DNA of 64,000 bases from Streptomyces zinciresistens K42 (GCF_000225525.1 NZ_AGBF01000001.1:124001-188000), one strand, 5' to 3'. Counted from the first letter of the stretch, positions 27,139 to 36,812 are shown. The notes: generated by a model not told the origin, from the letters alone. Made by a program: numbers and translations.

Positions 27139-29325
27139 TCAGAAACGGATGTTGTAGACGGAATGCGGGCCCAGGACTGCGGTGAGGCCCACCAGCAGAG
27201 CGGGCTGTTGCTTGTCGCTGTAGGAGTCGACGTGTACGTCGGTGCGCAGATGCTGCCACATCCGGGCGACCGGGTCGTCGCCCGCATTGAGGTCGTGGCC
27301 GAGGGCCTGAAGCCGCGCGCCCCAGCGGCGCGTCGTCTCGGCAGCCGCGTCGGCTGTGACGCCCGTGCCCTCGAGCCCCATCAGGGCGAGGACCTCGTCC
27401 CGGCTGATCTGCTCGACGCTGTTCTCCCCCTCGCGGGCCAGGAGGTAGAGGGCGAGAGTGAGGGCGGCGCAGCCGTCGCTCAGCCTTCCGTCGCGCACCT
27501 GGTACTGCTCGAAGCGGCTGCCGGCGACCTCGACCGTGCGCTCCCACGCGTCCTGCAACACCTGCGGCCCGCCTTCGTCCCGCCACAGCTGCAGCCGGTC
27601 CGGGACAGGCTGGCGGCTCGGCGCCCACCGGTCACTCTCCTGCTTCAGGTCGGCCAGGAACGCGTGGACCGCCCGCGCCAGCCGCTGGCCGTCGTCGCTG
27701 TCCCGGACCGCGGGGGCCGAGAGCGCGTAGGTGATCTCGAGGAGGAGGAGTGTGAGGGCGTTACCGCCGTGCCGCTCGGGCAGCCGCGGGCGCAGGCCCG
27801 CTGCCAGGGCCTGTGCGAGATCGTCCTGCTCCAGGTCGATCGCCTCGGCGAGCGCGACCGTATCGGACTCGGGACCCAGATAGGAACGGAAGGAGCGACG
27901 GTTCTGCTCACGCTCTTGGAGTTCAGCGAGCGGGGGCATGAGCCGGCGGGCGGCGTAGGCGGGGTCGGCTTCGCACAGGATGAGCCTCTGGAGGAGGCAG
28001 TGGCCCAGGTCGTCCGGGGCCCCGTCGACGGGGGACATGATCGTGACGCCGCAGCTGCAGTGCAGCGTGAGCGGGTCGCCCCAGCGCCCCTCGACCAGGA
28101 AGGACTCCTGGTTCTTGCAGGCCGGGCAGGCGAACTGCTCCAGGCCCGTCTCGTGGTCGTAGGGAGGGGTGCCGCTGATGGAGGAGTCCTCGGAGATGCT
28201 CTCGTTCCACCGGGCGATGCCGGCGTCCCACCGTGTCAGCAGGATCCGGTCGACGTTGATGTGCCAGACGTGATCATCGGGGTAGCCCTCGGGGGCGCCT
28301 TCGGTCGGCCGGTCCTCGCGGTAGCCGATCCGGGGCAGTACGACACGGCGTCCTTCTCCCAGCGCACCCGGAGCAGGGGTGGACACCGGGGTCTGGCTGC
28401 CGCCGCTGATCGCCTCCAGCCGGTGCTCAACGGTGCACTCGTGGCCGCTCTCACGCAGCCCGTACGGGCAGTGCTCGACATGCAGCGCAAGCAGGTGCCG
28501 GGCGTGACTGCACAGGTCGGCAAGGAAGGCACGGTCGCGGCGGGCGAGCCGCTTGATCGGCGCGATGAAGGGGTCCGTCTCCGGCGGTGCCACGAAAACG
28601 CGCAGAATCTCCTCGGACCGCTCCGGGTCCTTCAGTACCGGCAGCGCGCGGGTGAAGACGAGTTCCCGGATCCTGTCGGTCGTGACTTCGTCGGTGCGGG
28701 CCTGATGGTGGAGGACCGCGCCGAGGAGTAGTGCCACCGCGTCGGCGCCGGTGCCTCTCAGCCCGGCCTCACGCTGGCCGAACTGGTACTGCTGCCACGC
28801 CTCGGTCAGCTCCCGCTCGGCCATCGGCGCCGCCTGGGACGACCAGCCGATCACCACCGCACCGACTTGGCAGCACAGCTCGGCCAGCGTCTCCGTCTCA
28901 TCCAGGCCCTCCACAAGGGGGAGATGGCCCATCAACGCGTCGAGCGCGTCTTCGGCCGCAGCCCGCCGCTCCGCGGGCGTCATCTGCTCGCACAGCTCGA
29001 CCAGCGGCTCACCGGCGGTCACGGCCCGCACCAGGCGCTTCAACTCGGGGGAGGAGGCGCTCAACCTGTCGTCGCCATCGGTCATGTAGCCGGGCAGCTC
29101 GCCGCGATACACGCGCAAAGCCGTCAGCCGGGAGAACGTCACCAGCCGCACGAGGCAGCCCGTGTCGGCGGCGACCTCATCCAGATGCTCGGCCACGCAC
29201 TCGCAGTTCTTGAGCACGGCGCCCATCAACGCGCCGAGAGCCTCCTCGTTGACCGCCCGCCCTTCGGAATCCGTGTCCGTCGCAACCCTGGGCAATTCCA
29301 CCGACCCGTGCTGGTGCGTGCCCAT
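27139..29325 (-). CDS. Large hypothetical protein with a central zinc-binding insert
   Basis: A 728-residue protein that I do not recognise. Residues about 1-330 are helical. About 410-450 carry FACPACKNQES and LHCSCGVTIMS, a two-CxxC/CxC pattern that should bind zinc. The C-terminal 270 residues are again helical and Ala/Leu-rich. No enzymatic motif. ATG at 29325 has AAGGAGGGGG upstream. It is followed at 46 bases by the pair of paralogues on the same strand, so the three genes may be one operon. Confidence 0.65.
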   Translation of the reverse strand: MGTHQHGSVELPRVATDTDSEGRAVNEEALGALMGAVLKNCECVAEHLDEVAADTGCLVRLVTFSRLTALRVYRGELPGYMTDGDDRLSASSPELKRLVRAVTAGEPLVELCEQMTPAERRAAAEDALDALMGHLPLVEGLDETETLAELCCQVGAVVIGWSSQAAPMAERELTEAWQQYQFGQREAGLRGTGADAVALLLGAVLHHQARTDEVTTDRIRELVFTRALPVLKDPERSEEILRVFVAPPETDPFIAPIKRLARRDRAFLADLCSHARHLLALHVEHCPYGLRESGHECTVEHRLEAISGGSQTPVSTPAPGALGEGRRVVLPRIGYREDRPTEGAPEGYPDDHVWHINVDRILLTRWDAGIARWNESISEDSSISGTPPYDHETGLEQFACPACKNQESFLVEGRWGDPLTLHCSCGVTIMSPVDGAPDDLGHCLLQRLILCEADPAYAARRLMPPLAELQEREQNRRSFRSYLGPESDTVALAEAIDLEQDDLAQALAAGLRPRLPERHGGNALTLLLLEITYALSAPAVRDSDDGQRLARAVHAFLADLKQESDRWAPSRQPVPDRLQLWRDEGGPQVLQDAWERTVEVAGSRFEQYQVRDGRLSDGCAALTLALYLLAREGENSVEQISRDEVLALMGLEGTGVTADAAAETTRRWGARLQALGHDLNAGDDPVARMWQHLRTDVHVDSYSDKQQPALLVGLTAVLGPHSVYNIRF

Positions 29326-29765
29326 CGGGCCCCCTCCTTCGCCCGCCCCGCCCGGAATGCGGATGCACGGCCTTCTCTCGTCTCAGCAGATCACAGCGTA
29401 GGCGCCGCCCGCAGGCCCTTCCAGCCGTCAACGACGGTTCAGGAAAGGACAGATGAACCACGGTCGGCGCCATGCCCAGCATCCCCATCATCAGCCATAC
29501 TCAGCCCACGACATCCGCACACAATCTGCCCGTCGTCCAGAACCTCGAGCACCCCCCGCATGAAGGCGCAGCTCCGCGGCGAGAAACCCCGTGTGACCCA
29601 CGCGGCTCCACGCACACTCATCAGTGACGCGGCAGATACACGAGAGCGTAAACCGCTCCATTCGGGGCGCTGTTACCGTCCTGGTCTGACGTGAATTCGC
29701 GGAACGCACCCGGAGCGATGCGGCACCGCCCGCGGGGCCGTGAACTGTAGGGGGAGGAGCCGGAG
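29326..29765. other. 440-base divergent intergenic region
   Basis: Lies between the large zinc-insert gene (minus) and the two-segment membrane protein (plus). Apart from one micro-ORF at 29453 I see no gene or clear repeat. It must hold promoters for both sides, but no confident -35/-10 pair was found. Codon-like G/C periodicity is absent. Confidence 0.5.
29453..29563 (+). CDS. Putative His-rich micro-ORF
   Basis: 36 codons from ATG with AGGAAAGGA about four bases upstream. The product is His/Gln/Pro-rich in its first half. Codon use is not convincingly coding, so this may be chance. Confidence 0.2.
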   Translation: MNHGRRHAQHPHHQPYSAHDIRTQSARRPEPRAPPA

Positions 29766-30341
29766 GTGCTGACCAGAACCGGTCGCGCGTGGCAGATATC
29801 CGTACTGGCGGCCTGCGGGATCGTCCTGACCGCGGTGCTCGCCGGAACCGGGCTGTCCCTCCGCCTCGCGGCGGCGGTGGGTCTCGTGCTGCTGGCGCTG
29901 CTGTGGGCCACCGCCCACGTCGTCACCGACCTGGAGCTTGCCTACCCGGTCACCCGGCGCGGCCGCCTGCGAGCAGCTGCCGCGCGCAGTGAGCCCCTCC
30001 TCGCGTTCACCGGTGCGGCCCTCGCGGCGCGCAACGCCGCCGGCCGCGCCTGGCACACGGCCCACACCGGTGAGGCCGACCGTCACCAGAAGGCCCGGTC
30101 CGATCTCGCGCTGGCCTTGACGGCCCTCGACGAAGAGCTGCCCCGCGTCCAGGGCCTCGGCTTGCCGAAGGCCACGGAGGCAGCCAACCGACTGAACACC
30201 GAGCTGCACGCGCTCGGCGCCGGATGCACCCTGTCGGCACTCCAGAACGACCAGGACCGCCTCGCCGCCCAAAACGTGATCGGCACCCACCTCGATGTCC
30301 TCCTCGACCTCACCGAGGAGGCCCAGTCGATCCGCCCCTAA
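29766..30341 (+). CDS. Membrane protein with cytoplasmic helical domain
   Basis: A 191-residue protein with two hydrophobic segments in the first 55 residues (ISVLAACGIVLTAVLAG and LAAAVGLVLLALLWATA), then a soluble helical domain. GTG at 29766 has GGGGGAGGAG upstream. Not recognised. Followed by three small unknown genes on the same strand. Confidence 0.58.
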   Translation: MLTRTGRAWQISVLAACGIVLTAVLAGTGLSLRLAAAVGLVLLALLWATAHVVTDLELAYPVTRRGRLRAAAARSEPLLAFTGAALAARNAAGRAWHTAHTGEADRHQKARSDLALALTALDEELPRVQGLGLPKATEAANRLNTELHALGAGCTLSALQNDQDRLAAQNVIGTHLDVLLDLTEEAQSIRP

Positions 30342-30447
30342 AGCCCCGGCGCCGGCCGACGCACGCGGGGGATGCCGGCCGACAGGACATGACGGACCGA
30401 GGCGGGGGCCCACCCTAAGTTCCGACGACGAAAGGACGACACACGAC

Positions 30448-30753
30448 GTGCCTGACCTTCCTGAACCCGAAATGGCCACCGTGCGCATCCCGAAGGCCGC
30501 CCAGGAGGCGTTCGCGGCAGCCGTCGCCGCCGAGGTCGTCGCGACCTTCAAGGACGACAGTGGCCTGGACTGGTACTACCCCTGGGGGACGCGCGAGGTC
30601 GACCACCTCGAGGTCGCCCTCCTGCCCGGCGGCGACGAGGTCATGCTGCGGATGTCCTCCGACCGGGCCGCGACCATCGTCTGCCCGATCGAGCGCTGGT
30701 ACGAGCTGGTCGGCCGGATGACTCCGCCCGGGCAGGGCCCGCAGGAGGCGTGA
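30448..30753 (+). CDS. Small hypothetical protein
   Basis: A 101-residue protein with an alpha-beta pattern (MATVRIPKAAQEAFAAAV then VALLPGGDEVMLRMS). GTG 30448 has AAAGGA ten bases upstream; ATG 30472 is an alternative. Not recognised. Confidence 0.55.
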   Translation: MPDLPEPEMATVRIPKAAQEAFAAAVAAEVVATFKDDSGLDWYYPWGTREVDHLEVALLPGGDEVMLRMSSDRAATIVCPIERWYELVGRMTPPGQGPQEA

Positions 30754-30801
30754 CCCGGCGTACGCTGCACAGGCGACGGACATCAGGAGGGGGCGGCGAC
30801 G

Positions 30802-31335
30802 ATGGGCTGGCGGCTCGGCAAACGACGCGGTGGGGACATACGGCAGGCAGCCCACCGTGCTCAGTGGGCCATCGCGGTCAACACCGGCTACATGGCCTGG
30901 ACGTCGGCGTGGAGCAAACAACCCCGACCGTTCCAGACCGACCCCGCTGGCACCCCCCACACCATCACCGGCCCGCTGCTCGCGCACAGCCAGGAGATCG
31001 ACGAGGCGCTGGGCGCCTTCCTCGCGTGTACCCCGTCCCCAGAGGTCAGTGAACTCGTGGACCGCACGCGGCGCTTGCTGAAGCCGCTCCTCGATCTGCA
31101 ACCGTCCTGGACCGCACACCTCGCCTCCCGCCAGGAGGGCCGCCGGCTCTCCGCGGAGGAGCGGGAGAGCGCGCTGGGCATGGATCTCGACTTCGGCGGC
31201 TTTCTCCTCAAGGGCTGGCCGCACGAGGAGACCGCGATCAGCGCGGCCCTCGCCGTCGCGCCGCATCTCGATCAGGTGCACGACGCCCTCGTCCCCTACT
31301 CAGGCCGGAACTGGACAGCCCCGGTGAACCGTTGA
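30802..31335 (+). CDS. Hypothetical protein
   Basis: A 177-residue soluble, mainly helical protein with a basic N-terminus (MGWRLGKRRGGDIRQA). AGGAGGGGGCG precedes the ATG. No domain recognised. A frame after it (31332-31586) has fair codon use at first but overlaps the next gene, and I do not call it. Confidence 0.58.
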   Translation: MGWRLGKRRGGDIRQAAHRAQWAIAVNTGYMAWTSAWSKQPRPFQTDPAGTPHTITGPLLAHSQEIDEALGAFLACTPSPEVSELVDRTRRLLKPLLDLQPSWTAHLASRQEGRRLSAEERESALGMDLDFGGFLLKGWPHEETAISAALAVAPHLDQVHDALVPYSGRNWTAPVNR

Positions 31336-31465
31336 CCCCCCGCCCCCTCCTGGGCTGGATGATGGAGACAGGGGATACCCCACGCGGCTTCCCACCCGTG
31401 ATCGGCGGAAGCCGGGCGGACATCGACCTGCCGCAGCGGGTCGGCGAACTACAGGAGGCGTTGCG

Positions 31466-32248
31466 GTGCAGCTGGAGCAACAGTCCGGTCGGCTCTGGGG
31501 CGGCGGCGTCGCCGCCCGCATCGACGCTCGCATCACCGCGGACCCAGGAGATGCAGAGACGGAGTCCGCGCCGGTCTTCCACCTGAGCCGGCATGACCCA
31601 GCTCCCGCGCCCGACCCGGACGACACGCTGCTGACCATGTTCCTCACCGCCGTCGACACCGGCACGTCCGAGGACCGGAGCAGGACTGCCGCTTTCGAGC
31701 GCTGGGCACTGACGTCGTCGGCGGTCGCCGTACGTGTTCGCGGGGACGAGGCGCCGGAACTCGTCGTGGACCGGATGATGGCAAGCGTAAGCCTGGTCGC
31801 GGTGAACACCGCAGGCGCCCTGATCGACGGGCGGACTTGTCGTGTGGGGCTGCGCTCGTCGATCTTCGGGGGGCGGTACAGCCGAGACGGCGTTCTTCTC
31901 ACCATGACGAGCGAGACGCCCGACGCGCCGGTGGAGCTGTTTCCGTCGCTGCTGTACGCCTGGCTGTCGTGGTGGCGTCAGCGCGACAGGGCGCGGCATG
32001 CCCCGCAGGCCCCGCCGCCTCCGCGGCGCGACAGCGCTGACATCAACGACTTCGCGGGGGAGGTCGCCGCGTGGATCGAGCGGGCCGCAGAGGTGAACCG
32101 GTCGCGCCCTGCTCCCAAGGCCAACGTGCCGCTGCCGCCGGAGCGCCTTGACCTGATCGAGGACGGGCACCGCTACACCGTGCACCTGAGGGACTTCGAA
32201 CTCACCACCTGGCCGGACCTGCCTCCCGCGCCGGACCGCGGGCTGTAA
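31466..32248 (+). CDS. Hypothetical protein
   Basis: A 260-residue protein with an alpha-beta N-terminal two thirds and a Pro/Arg-rich linker near residue 175. No motif recognised. GTG at 31466 has GGAGG seven bases upstream. The next gene follows after 262 bases. Confidence 0.58.
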   Translation: MQLEQQSGRLWGGGVAARIDARITADPGDAETESAPVFHLSRHDPAPAPDPDDTLLTMFLTAVDTGTSEDRSRTAAFERWALTSSAVAVRVRGDEAPELVVDRMMASVSLVAVNTAGALIDGRTCRVGLRSSIFGGRYSRDGVLLTMTSETPDAPVELFPSLLYAWLSWWRQRDRARHAPQAPPPPRRDSADINDFAGEVAAWIERAAEVNRSRPAPKANVPLPPERLDLIEDGHRYTVHLRDFELTTWPDLPPAPDRGL

Positions 32249-32463
32249 TTCAGCGACGGGTGCCGGGACACGCAGCACGCTGCCCATGGCAGCGCAGTGC
32301 CCACTCTTCGCAGCCCTCGGACCGTTGCTCCGTTGCTGGCCGCCGATCAGCCAGGAAGAATACGGTCCGTTGCTGATCAGTGCGGATCGTGCGCAGATTC
32401 CGGTCTGTGGGTGGGGATGACGTCAGGGAAGTTGTGGACGCATCGGGCCGAGACAGTCGAGTC

Positions 32464-32504
32464 CGGATAACTTGGTAATCCGAGGTCCGGTGTGCCGATA
32501 GCGT
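32464..32504 (+). promoter_or_regulatory. Palindrome and possible leaderless promoter
   Basis: A near-perfect 19-bp palindrome at 32464-32482 (CGGAT-9 bases-ATCCG, seven of nine pairs matching) overlaps a possible -35 (TTGGTA, 32472). TAGCGT at 32499-32504 is a possible -10, six bases before the GTG of the next gene, which has no ribosome site. The surrounding gap (32249-32510) is visibly less G+C-rich than the genes. The 21-base -35/-10 spacing is longer than usual. Confidence 0.35.
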
Positions 32505-32510
32505 GAGCCG

Positions 32511-33848
32511 GTGGACGACGATCTCTTGCAGCAGATAGAGAAGGCCCGATTCCCCTCTTCGTGGGTTGGCAGCATTGCCTGGGCACAGGCCCTGATCCGG
32601 TGGCATTTCATCCTCTCGGCCAACGCCTGGGCCGAGGCTGAAGAGGACCTCGGTGCCGACCAGGACGAGCTGACCTCGGTCGTCACCGCGGTGCTGGCGG
32701 CCGCGCTGCACGCGACGGCGATCAAAGAGGGACTGGATGCTCCGGATGGTGCCCGCCTGCTCCAGGTTCCACTCCAGCCGATGATCGAACTCGTCACCCA
32801 TCCGGACCGGGACGTCCTGCGACAGGCTGTCCCCGAGGACAACGTCATCTGGCCACAGGCGCCTGAACTCCTCGAGGTCATCCTCACTCCCAAGGACCCG
32901 GACGGGCTCGCTGTGCAAGGTGCGGTGACCGCGCTGACAAACCGCGTGATCCGGACTCATGCGTCACACGGTGAGACGGTCGGTGAGCGACTGCGCACCA
33001 TCCCCGATCTGCAGCAGGCGATTGAGCGCCTCGAGTCTCTTCCGTATCCGGTGAACGAAAGCGGTGTACCGGCCCTGGCGCAGCCAGTGGGCGGCCTCTC
33101 GCTCGATGCCCACCGTCGGGCGGCCGAATCTCTCAAGGCACACCATCGGGTTCAGCAGATCATCGGGGATATGCATCCGGCCCTGAGCCGTGAACTGCTG
33201 CTGGTGCGCGCCGCGTTGCTCGACCGGATCGTCCTCGCGTTCGCCGACTATGCCTCTGCCGAGCAGCAGGACAACGCCCGCGCCACAGCGACCGCTCTGC
33301 GGGAGCACGATGCGAGAAGCGGCCTATGGCGCGGAGATGTCCCGCCCATGGACAGCCGGTGGGACGACGTCCCGCAGCGGTATGTCCGTCAGGAGTTCCT
33401 CGCCTACCTGTCCCGCACCACGGCCGGTCGGCAGACCCCCGCGCGCTCCGGGCACGTGACCTCCGTCCACCTGATCGAGGTCCCCGCGCATCACACCCTG
33501 CCGGCGCAGTTCAGGAACCACCCCTGCGGGCGGGGCCGGCACCGGCATGATTACCGCATCCGGATTGAGGTCGTCGCCCCGCTCGACGTGCTCACTGAGG
33601 ATGCCTCGGCGCGGCTGCGCACGACGGCTGCTGCTCTGGAGCGCGCGGAAGGTCCGCTGTGGGACAAGGACCTGGAACGGCTGGACGGAGGCGTGGAGGC
33701 CGGAACGGACGAGCGGTGGCTGGCCGGGTGGGTCCACCAGTGGGTGGACGCTCAGCTCCCCCCGGGCCTAGGGGAGCACCTTCTGGTCGAGGTCGAGGCC
33801 ATCGACCTGGCGTCGATCCCGGCTGTGCACCTCGGCAAGGCACGGTAG
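32511..33848 (+). CDS. Unknown protein with C-terminal 6-pyruvoyl-tetrahydropterin-synthase-like domain
   Basis: A 445-residue protein. Residues 1-300 are helical and unrecognised. Residues about 315-432 match the QueD/PTPS fold pattern: AHHTLP (H327/H328), a Cys at 339, HRHDYRIRIEV with H344 and H346 as zinc ligands, PLD after strand 2, LWDKDLERLD in the place of the family's LDHxxLN, and a final VEVEAID strand. The family converts dihydroneopterin triphosphate or related pterins. Whether the catalytic residues are complete here is uncertain, and a binding role is possible. GTG at 32511 lacks a ribosome site and may be leaderless. Confidence 0.65.
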   Translation: MDDDLLQQIEKARFPSSWVGSIAWAQALIRWHFILSANAWAEAEEDLGADQDELTSVVTAVLAAALHATAIKEGLDAPDGARLLQVPLQPMIELVTHPDRDVLRQAVPEDNVIWPQAPELLEVILTPKDPDGLAVQGAVTALTNRVIRTHASHGETVGERLRTIPDLQQAIERLESLPYPVNESGVPALAQPVGGLSLDAHRRAAESLKAHHRVQQIIGDMHPALSRELLLVRAALLDRIVLAFADYASAEQQDNARATATALREHDARSGLWRGDVPPMDSRWDDVPQRYVRQEFLAYLSRTTAGRQTPARSGHVTSVHLIEVPAHHTLPAQFRNHPCGRGRHRHDYRIRIEVVAPLDVLTEDASARLRTTAAALERAEGPLWDKDLERLDGGVEAGTDERWLAGWVHQWVDAQLPPGLGEHLLVEVEAIDLASIPAVHLGKAR

Positions 33849-34001
33849 GTCCTCGCCTTCGGGACACTGGTCCGCTCTGTGAAGGGAAGCGGCTGCTCAA
33901 GATCAGCCAATTATCCGGGCCCACCGTTCGAGGGGGACAGTGTCGCGGACCGGGGATCAGCGGCACACGGCGGACACCCGCCTGACCGACGGCTCGTGCA
34001 G

Positions 34002-34595
34002 CTACCGGATCGGATCGACGGTGACGGACAACGAGTGACCGGTGGGCAGCAGTGCCCGATAGCGGCGGCCGGGCCGGTGCCAGCGGGACTCCGTGTCGGG
34101 GATCAGGCCCTCGAGCAGGCTGTGCGCCGCGTGATCGTTTTCGGTTATCACGTGCACAGTGTGGGAGCGGCTTTGGTCGGTGACCACCAGTTCGTCCATA
34201 TGAGATTCCGTCGTCCCGGCCCACGCGGTCAGCGCTCTCAGCGCGCCTGCCGTCTCCTGGGTGGTCGTCGTGCGCTCTGGGAGAGCCGGCATTCCGGGGA
34301 CATGGGGAGCCGCGTTCGTGACGGCGACGACGAGGGTGTCTTCCCACCGCCCGCGGGCCGACGCGCCGTAGCGGCCCATCAGGACCTCACCCACCTTGGG
34401 CACTGCGTGCACACGGGCCGCGATCTGGTCCACCGCCATCCGCTGGTCAGCCAGCGGCAGCTGATTCGGCGTTTCAAGAATGACGTATGGGCCCCCGTCC
34501 CCGTCGCAGGTGAAGGTGATGGACAGCGGCGGCAACGACCCGACGTCGTCCAAGAGCCGCGCCACGTCCTCCAGTTGCCGCACAAGATCCCGCAT
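34002..34595 (-). CDS. Hypothetical protein
   Basis: A 197-residue protein with alpha-beta character that I do not recognise. It starts MRDLVRQLEDVARLLDDVG and later has ITFTCDGDGGPYVILET. ATG at 34595 is chosen; an in-frame start 69 bases upstream is possible. No motif or membrane segment is seen. Confidence 0.55.
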   Translation of the reverse strand: MRDLVRQLEDVARLLDDVGSLPPLSITFTCDGDGGPYVILETPNQLPLADQRMAVDQIAARVHAVPKVGEVLMGRYGASARGRWEDTLVVAVTNAAPHVPGMPALPERTTTTQETAGALRALTAWAGTTESHMDELVVTDQSRSHTVHVITENDHAAHSLLEGLIPDTESRWHRPGRRYRALLPTGHSLSVTVDPIR

Positions 34596-34767
34596 ACGAA
34601 CAGCATCCCGTAAGCGGTGGAGCCTGTCACACCGCGGCGATCGCATACCTATGCTTCCGCACACTCGACGGGCGCCGCTGGATGCGTAGTTGGCCTACAG
34701 TCGCAAGGAGGAGACCACCGGCGGGTGCCACTCAGCGGGATCAACGGCAGCACATTGCCGTGATAGC

Positions 34768-34791
34768 CCGTGGCGGAGCCCCGGGCCACGG
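34768..34791. terminator. Hairpin after the pseudokinase gene
   Basis: CCGTGGC with its perfect complement GCCACGG and a 10-base loop, five bases after the pseudokinase stop. Likely the 3' end of the long minus-strand gene run. Confidence 0.5.
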
Positions 34792-34796
34792 CCGGT

Positions 34797-36812
34797 TCAC
34801 GGCTGTGAGGGCGGCTGGTACGTGGCGATCGCCCGGTCGAAGACCTCGGCGACGCGCTCACGTTGTGCCGCTGGGCCCACGACGAAGATGACGTGGTAGC
34901 GGCCGCTGATGATGGCGGCCTGGTTGCGGGCGTAGAGCACGGTCCCTCGGGCGTCGGCGTACGTGTACCGGCCCTCGGCCAGCGCCTGGTCCGTCCCGAT
35001 CTCGACGCGCCGGACACCGTCTGCGGTGCAGGCGGGGTCGGCTCGGTAGGCGGCGAGTTCCGGTTCTGCTTTCTGGTAGTCGAGCGGGTCCGGGTGGTCG
35101 TCGACGGTGTCGCGGCCGGGTACGACGATCAGGGTGAGGTCGTCGCGGGTGAAGCGGACGCGGGACTGAAGGGGCTCGGCGTGGCGCTTCCACCCGGTCC
35201 CGACGGCGAGCTGGAAGCCGGCCGGGTCGTCACGGGCCGAGTCGGCGGGCGGCTGGCCCGAGGGAGGGGCGGAGGCGGCGGGTGGGCCTGTGGGATGTGC
35301 CGCAGTGGGCGCCTTCGTGGCCGGGGTGTCCGGGGCACCGGCTTGGCCTGTCCGGGGCAGGGCGGCGAGAGCTACGTAGACCGTCGCGCCCAGGGCCAGG
35401 GGGACAGCGGTGGCGATAAGGAGAGTGCGTCCCCGTAGGCGCGGCACCGTCCGTGTACGACGGTGCCGCCCCGGCCGCACGGCCACCGGCCCGGCGGGGC
35501 GGCGACGGACCAGGTGGCCGCGGAAACGCAGCACCGGCAGGCGGCTGGCCGGCTCTTCGGCCGGCTCACTGGGAGGCGCGGGTTCACGGGCGGCACGCAG
35601 CAGGGACACCAACCAGCGGTCGGTTTCGTCGATGGACAGCCGCTGCGCGGGGTCCTGACGGAGCAGGGACTCGATGACGGCACGCAGTTCCCCGCAGTCC
35701 TCGGCAAAGGCGGGCGGGTCCGCGCACACAAGGTCGACGAGCTCCTCAACATCTTCTTCCGGGTAGGGCGGGTGGCCTTGGAGCGCGCGGAAGAGGAGGA
35801 CGCCGAGCGCCCACAGGTCGACACCCGGCCCGAGTGGCGGCGCGAGCTGCCACGCTTCGGTGACGGGCGCGGCTTGTTCGGGCGCCCACCGTTCGGTGAC
35901 GGCACCGATGCGCACCATTCGCGCGTCTAGAGCCCGGCGCGCCTCGAGCGCCGTGACCGGACCGGGAAAGTCGTCCGCCGCGTCGCAGGGAGCCGGTGGC
36001 GGGTCGGCGCGGTCCCGGCTGGCCGTGGCCGGATGATCGGCAGGGCGGGAGGGGCGGGCTGCTGCCTGGCGCTGGGCGTCGGCGCGTAGCGCGGCCGACC
36101 CGCCACCGCCGCGTGCGGGTGTGAACCCAGCCGGCAGCCGCCCCGGCCAGGGCAGCTGCGTCTGAAAACCGGGCTCGGGGGAGGATTCGGGCCGGTGGAG
36201 GGGGGTGCGCCGAGCGGTCTCGTCGTCGTGTGGGTGCGGGAGCGGCCGGGGCCGGTGCCCGCACAGGGCCTCCTCGGCGACGCTCTGCGCGAGGCCGTCG
36301 ATGAGGACGCCGCCGTCGTCGCCGATGAACACGGTGTCCGCCGTGATGTTGCGGTGGAGCCAGCCGCGCGCGTGAAGGTGCCGGAGTGCGCGCAGAATCT
36401 CGCGCGCGATCTCGGCGGCCCGCAGCGGGGTCAGTGCCGCACGCCGAAGAAGGACCGACATCGGGCGCGCGGGTACGCGCTCGCTGACGATCCACAACGT
36501 CTCGCCCTCGATCAGCACGTCGAAGACCTGGGCGAGATGGGGATGGTCGGGCAGCCGGGTGAGGGCACGCACCGCCTCGTATGCGGTGCGCACAGGCTCC
36601 TCCGCCTGCGGGCCGTCTGGCGAAGTATCGGTCGGGGCGTTCACCAGCGGGTCGGTGGTGAGCGTCTCGGGGAGGACGACGCGGGTCAGTGTCACCTCGT
36701 GCCCGCTGAGCATGTCCACACCGTGCATGACGGGCGCATCGGCTATCTCCGGCTGGCGCTCCACGGAGAGGCGGTACCGCCCGCCGAGCATGCGCGTCGA
36801 GTCGTCGTTCAT
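34797..36812 (-). CDS. Transmembrane protein-kinase-fold protein, probable pseudokinase
   Basis: A 671-residue protein with an Hanks-type kinase domain (about 10-410), one membrane helix (about 463-485) and an extracytoplasmic C-terminal domain. The catalytic loop reads WLHRNITADTVFI, so the HRD Asp is Asn155. The DFG motif reads IDG (171-173), and the VAIK-type lysine is not visible in SGHEVTLTRV. APE (310-312) and DLWALGVLL are kept. A Pro/Arg-rich insert of about 120 residues replaces the activation segment. Ligand sensing without phosphotransfer is the likely role. ATG at 36812 has AGAAGGA five bases upstream. The nearby PP2C-like genes suggest a phospho-signalling context. Confidence 0.82.
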   Translation of the reverse strand: MNDDSTRMLGGRYRLSVERQPEIADAPVMHGVDMLSGHEVTLTRVVLPETLTTDPLVNAPTDTSPDGPQAEEPVRTAYEAVRALTRLPDHPHLAQVFDVLIEGETLWIVSERVPARPMSVLLRRAALTPLRAAEIAREILRALRHLHARGWLHRNITADTVFIGDDGGVLIDGLAQSVAEEALCGHRPRPLPHPHDDETARRTPLHRPESSPEPGFQTQLPWPGRLPAGFTPARGGGGSAALRADAQRQAAARPSRPADHPATASRDRADPPPAPCDAADDFPGPVTALEARRALDARMVRIGAVTERWAPEQAAPVTEAWQLAPPLGPGVDLWALGVLLFRALQGHPPYPEEDVEELVDLVCADPPAFAEDCGELRAVIESLLRQDPAQRLSIDETDRWLVSLLRAAREPAPPSEPAEEPASRLPVLRFRGHLVRRRPAGPVAVRPGRHRRTRTVPRLRGRTLLIATAVPLALGATVYVALAALPRTGQAGAPDTPATKAPTAAHPTGPPAASAPPSGQPPADSARDDPAGFQLAVGTGWKRHAEPLQSRVRFTRDDLTLIVVPGRDTVDDHPDPLDYQKAEPELAAYRADPACTADGVRRVEIGTDQALAEGRYTYADARGTVLYARNQAAIISGRYHVIFVVGPAAQRERVAEVFDRAIATYQPPSQP

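Noticed and set aside
31332..31586. 84-codon frame before the gene at 31466
   Set aside because: Codon bias fades after the first half and it overlaps the better-supported gene; start has no ribosome site.
34690..34899. Plus-strand frames with a good AGGAGGAG site at 34708-34716
   Set aside because: The frames run into the antisense of the pseudokinase gene and show no protein-like pattern; the short GTG frame is only 12 codons.
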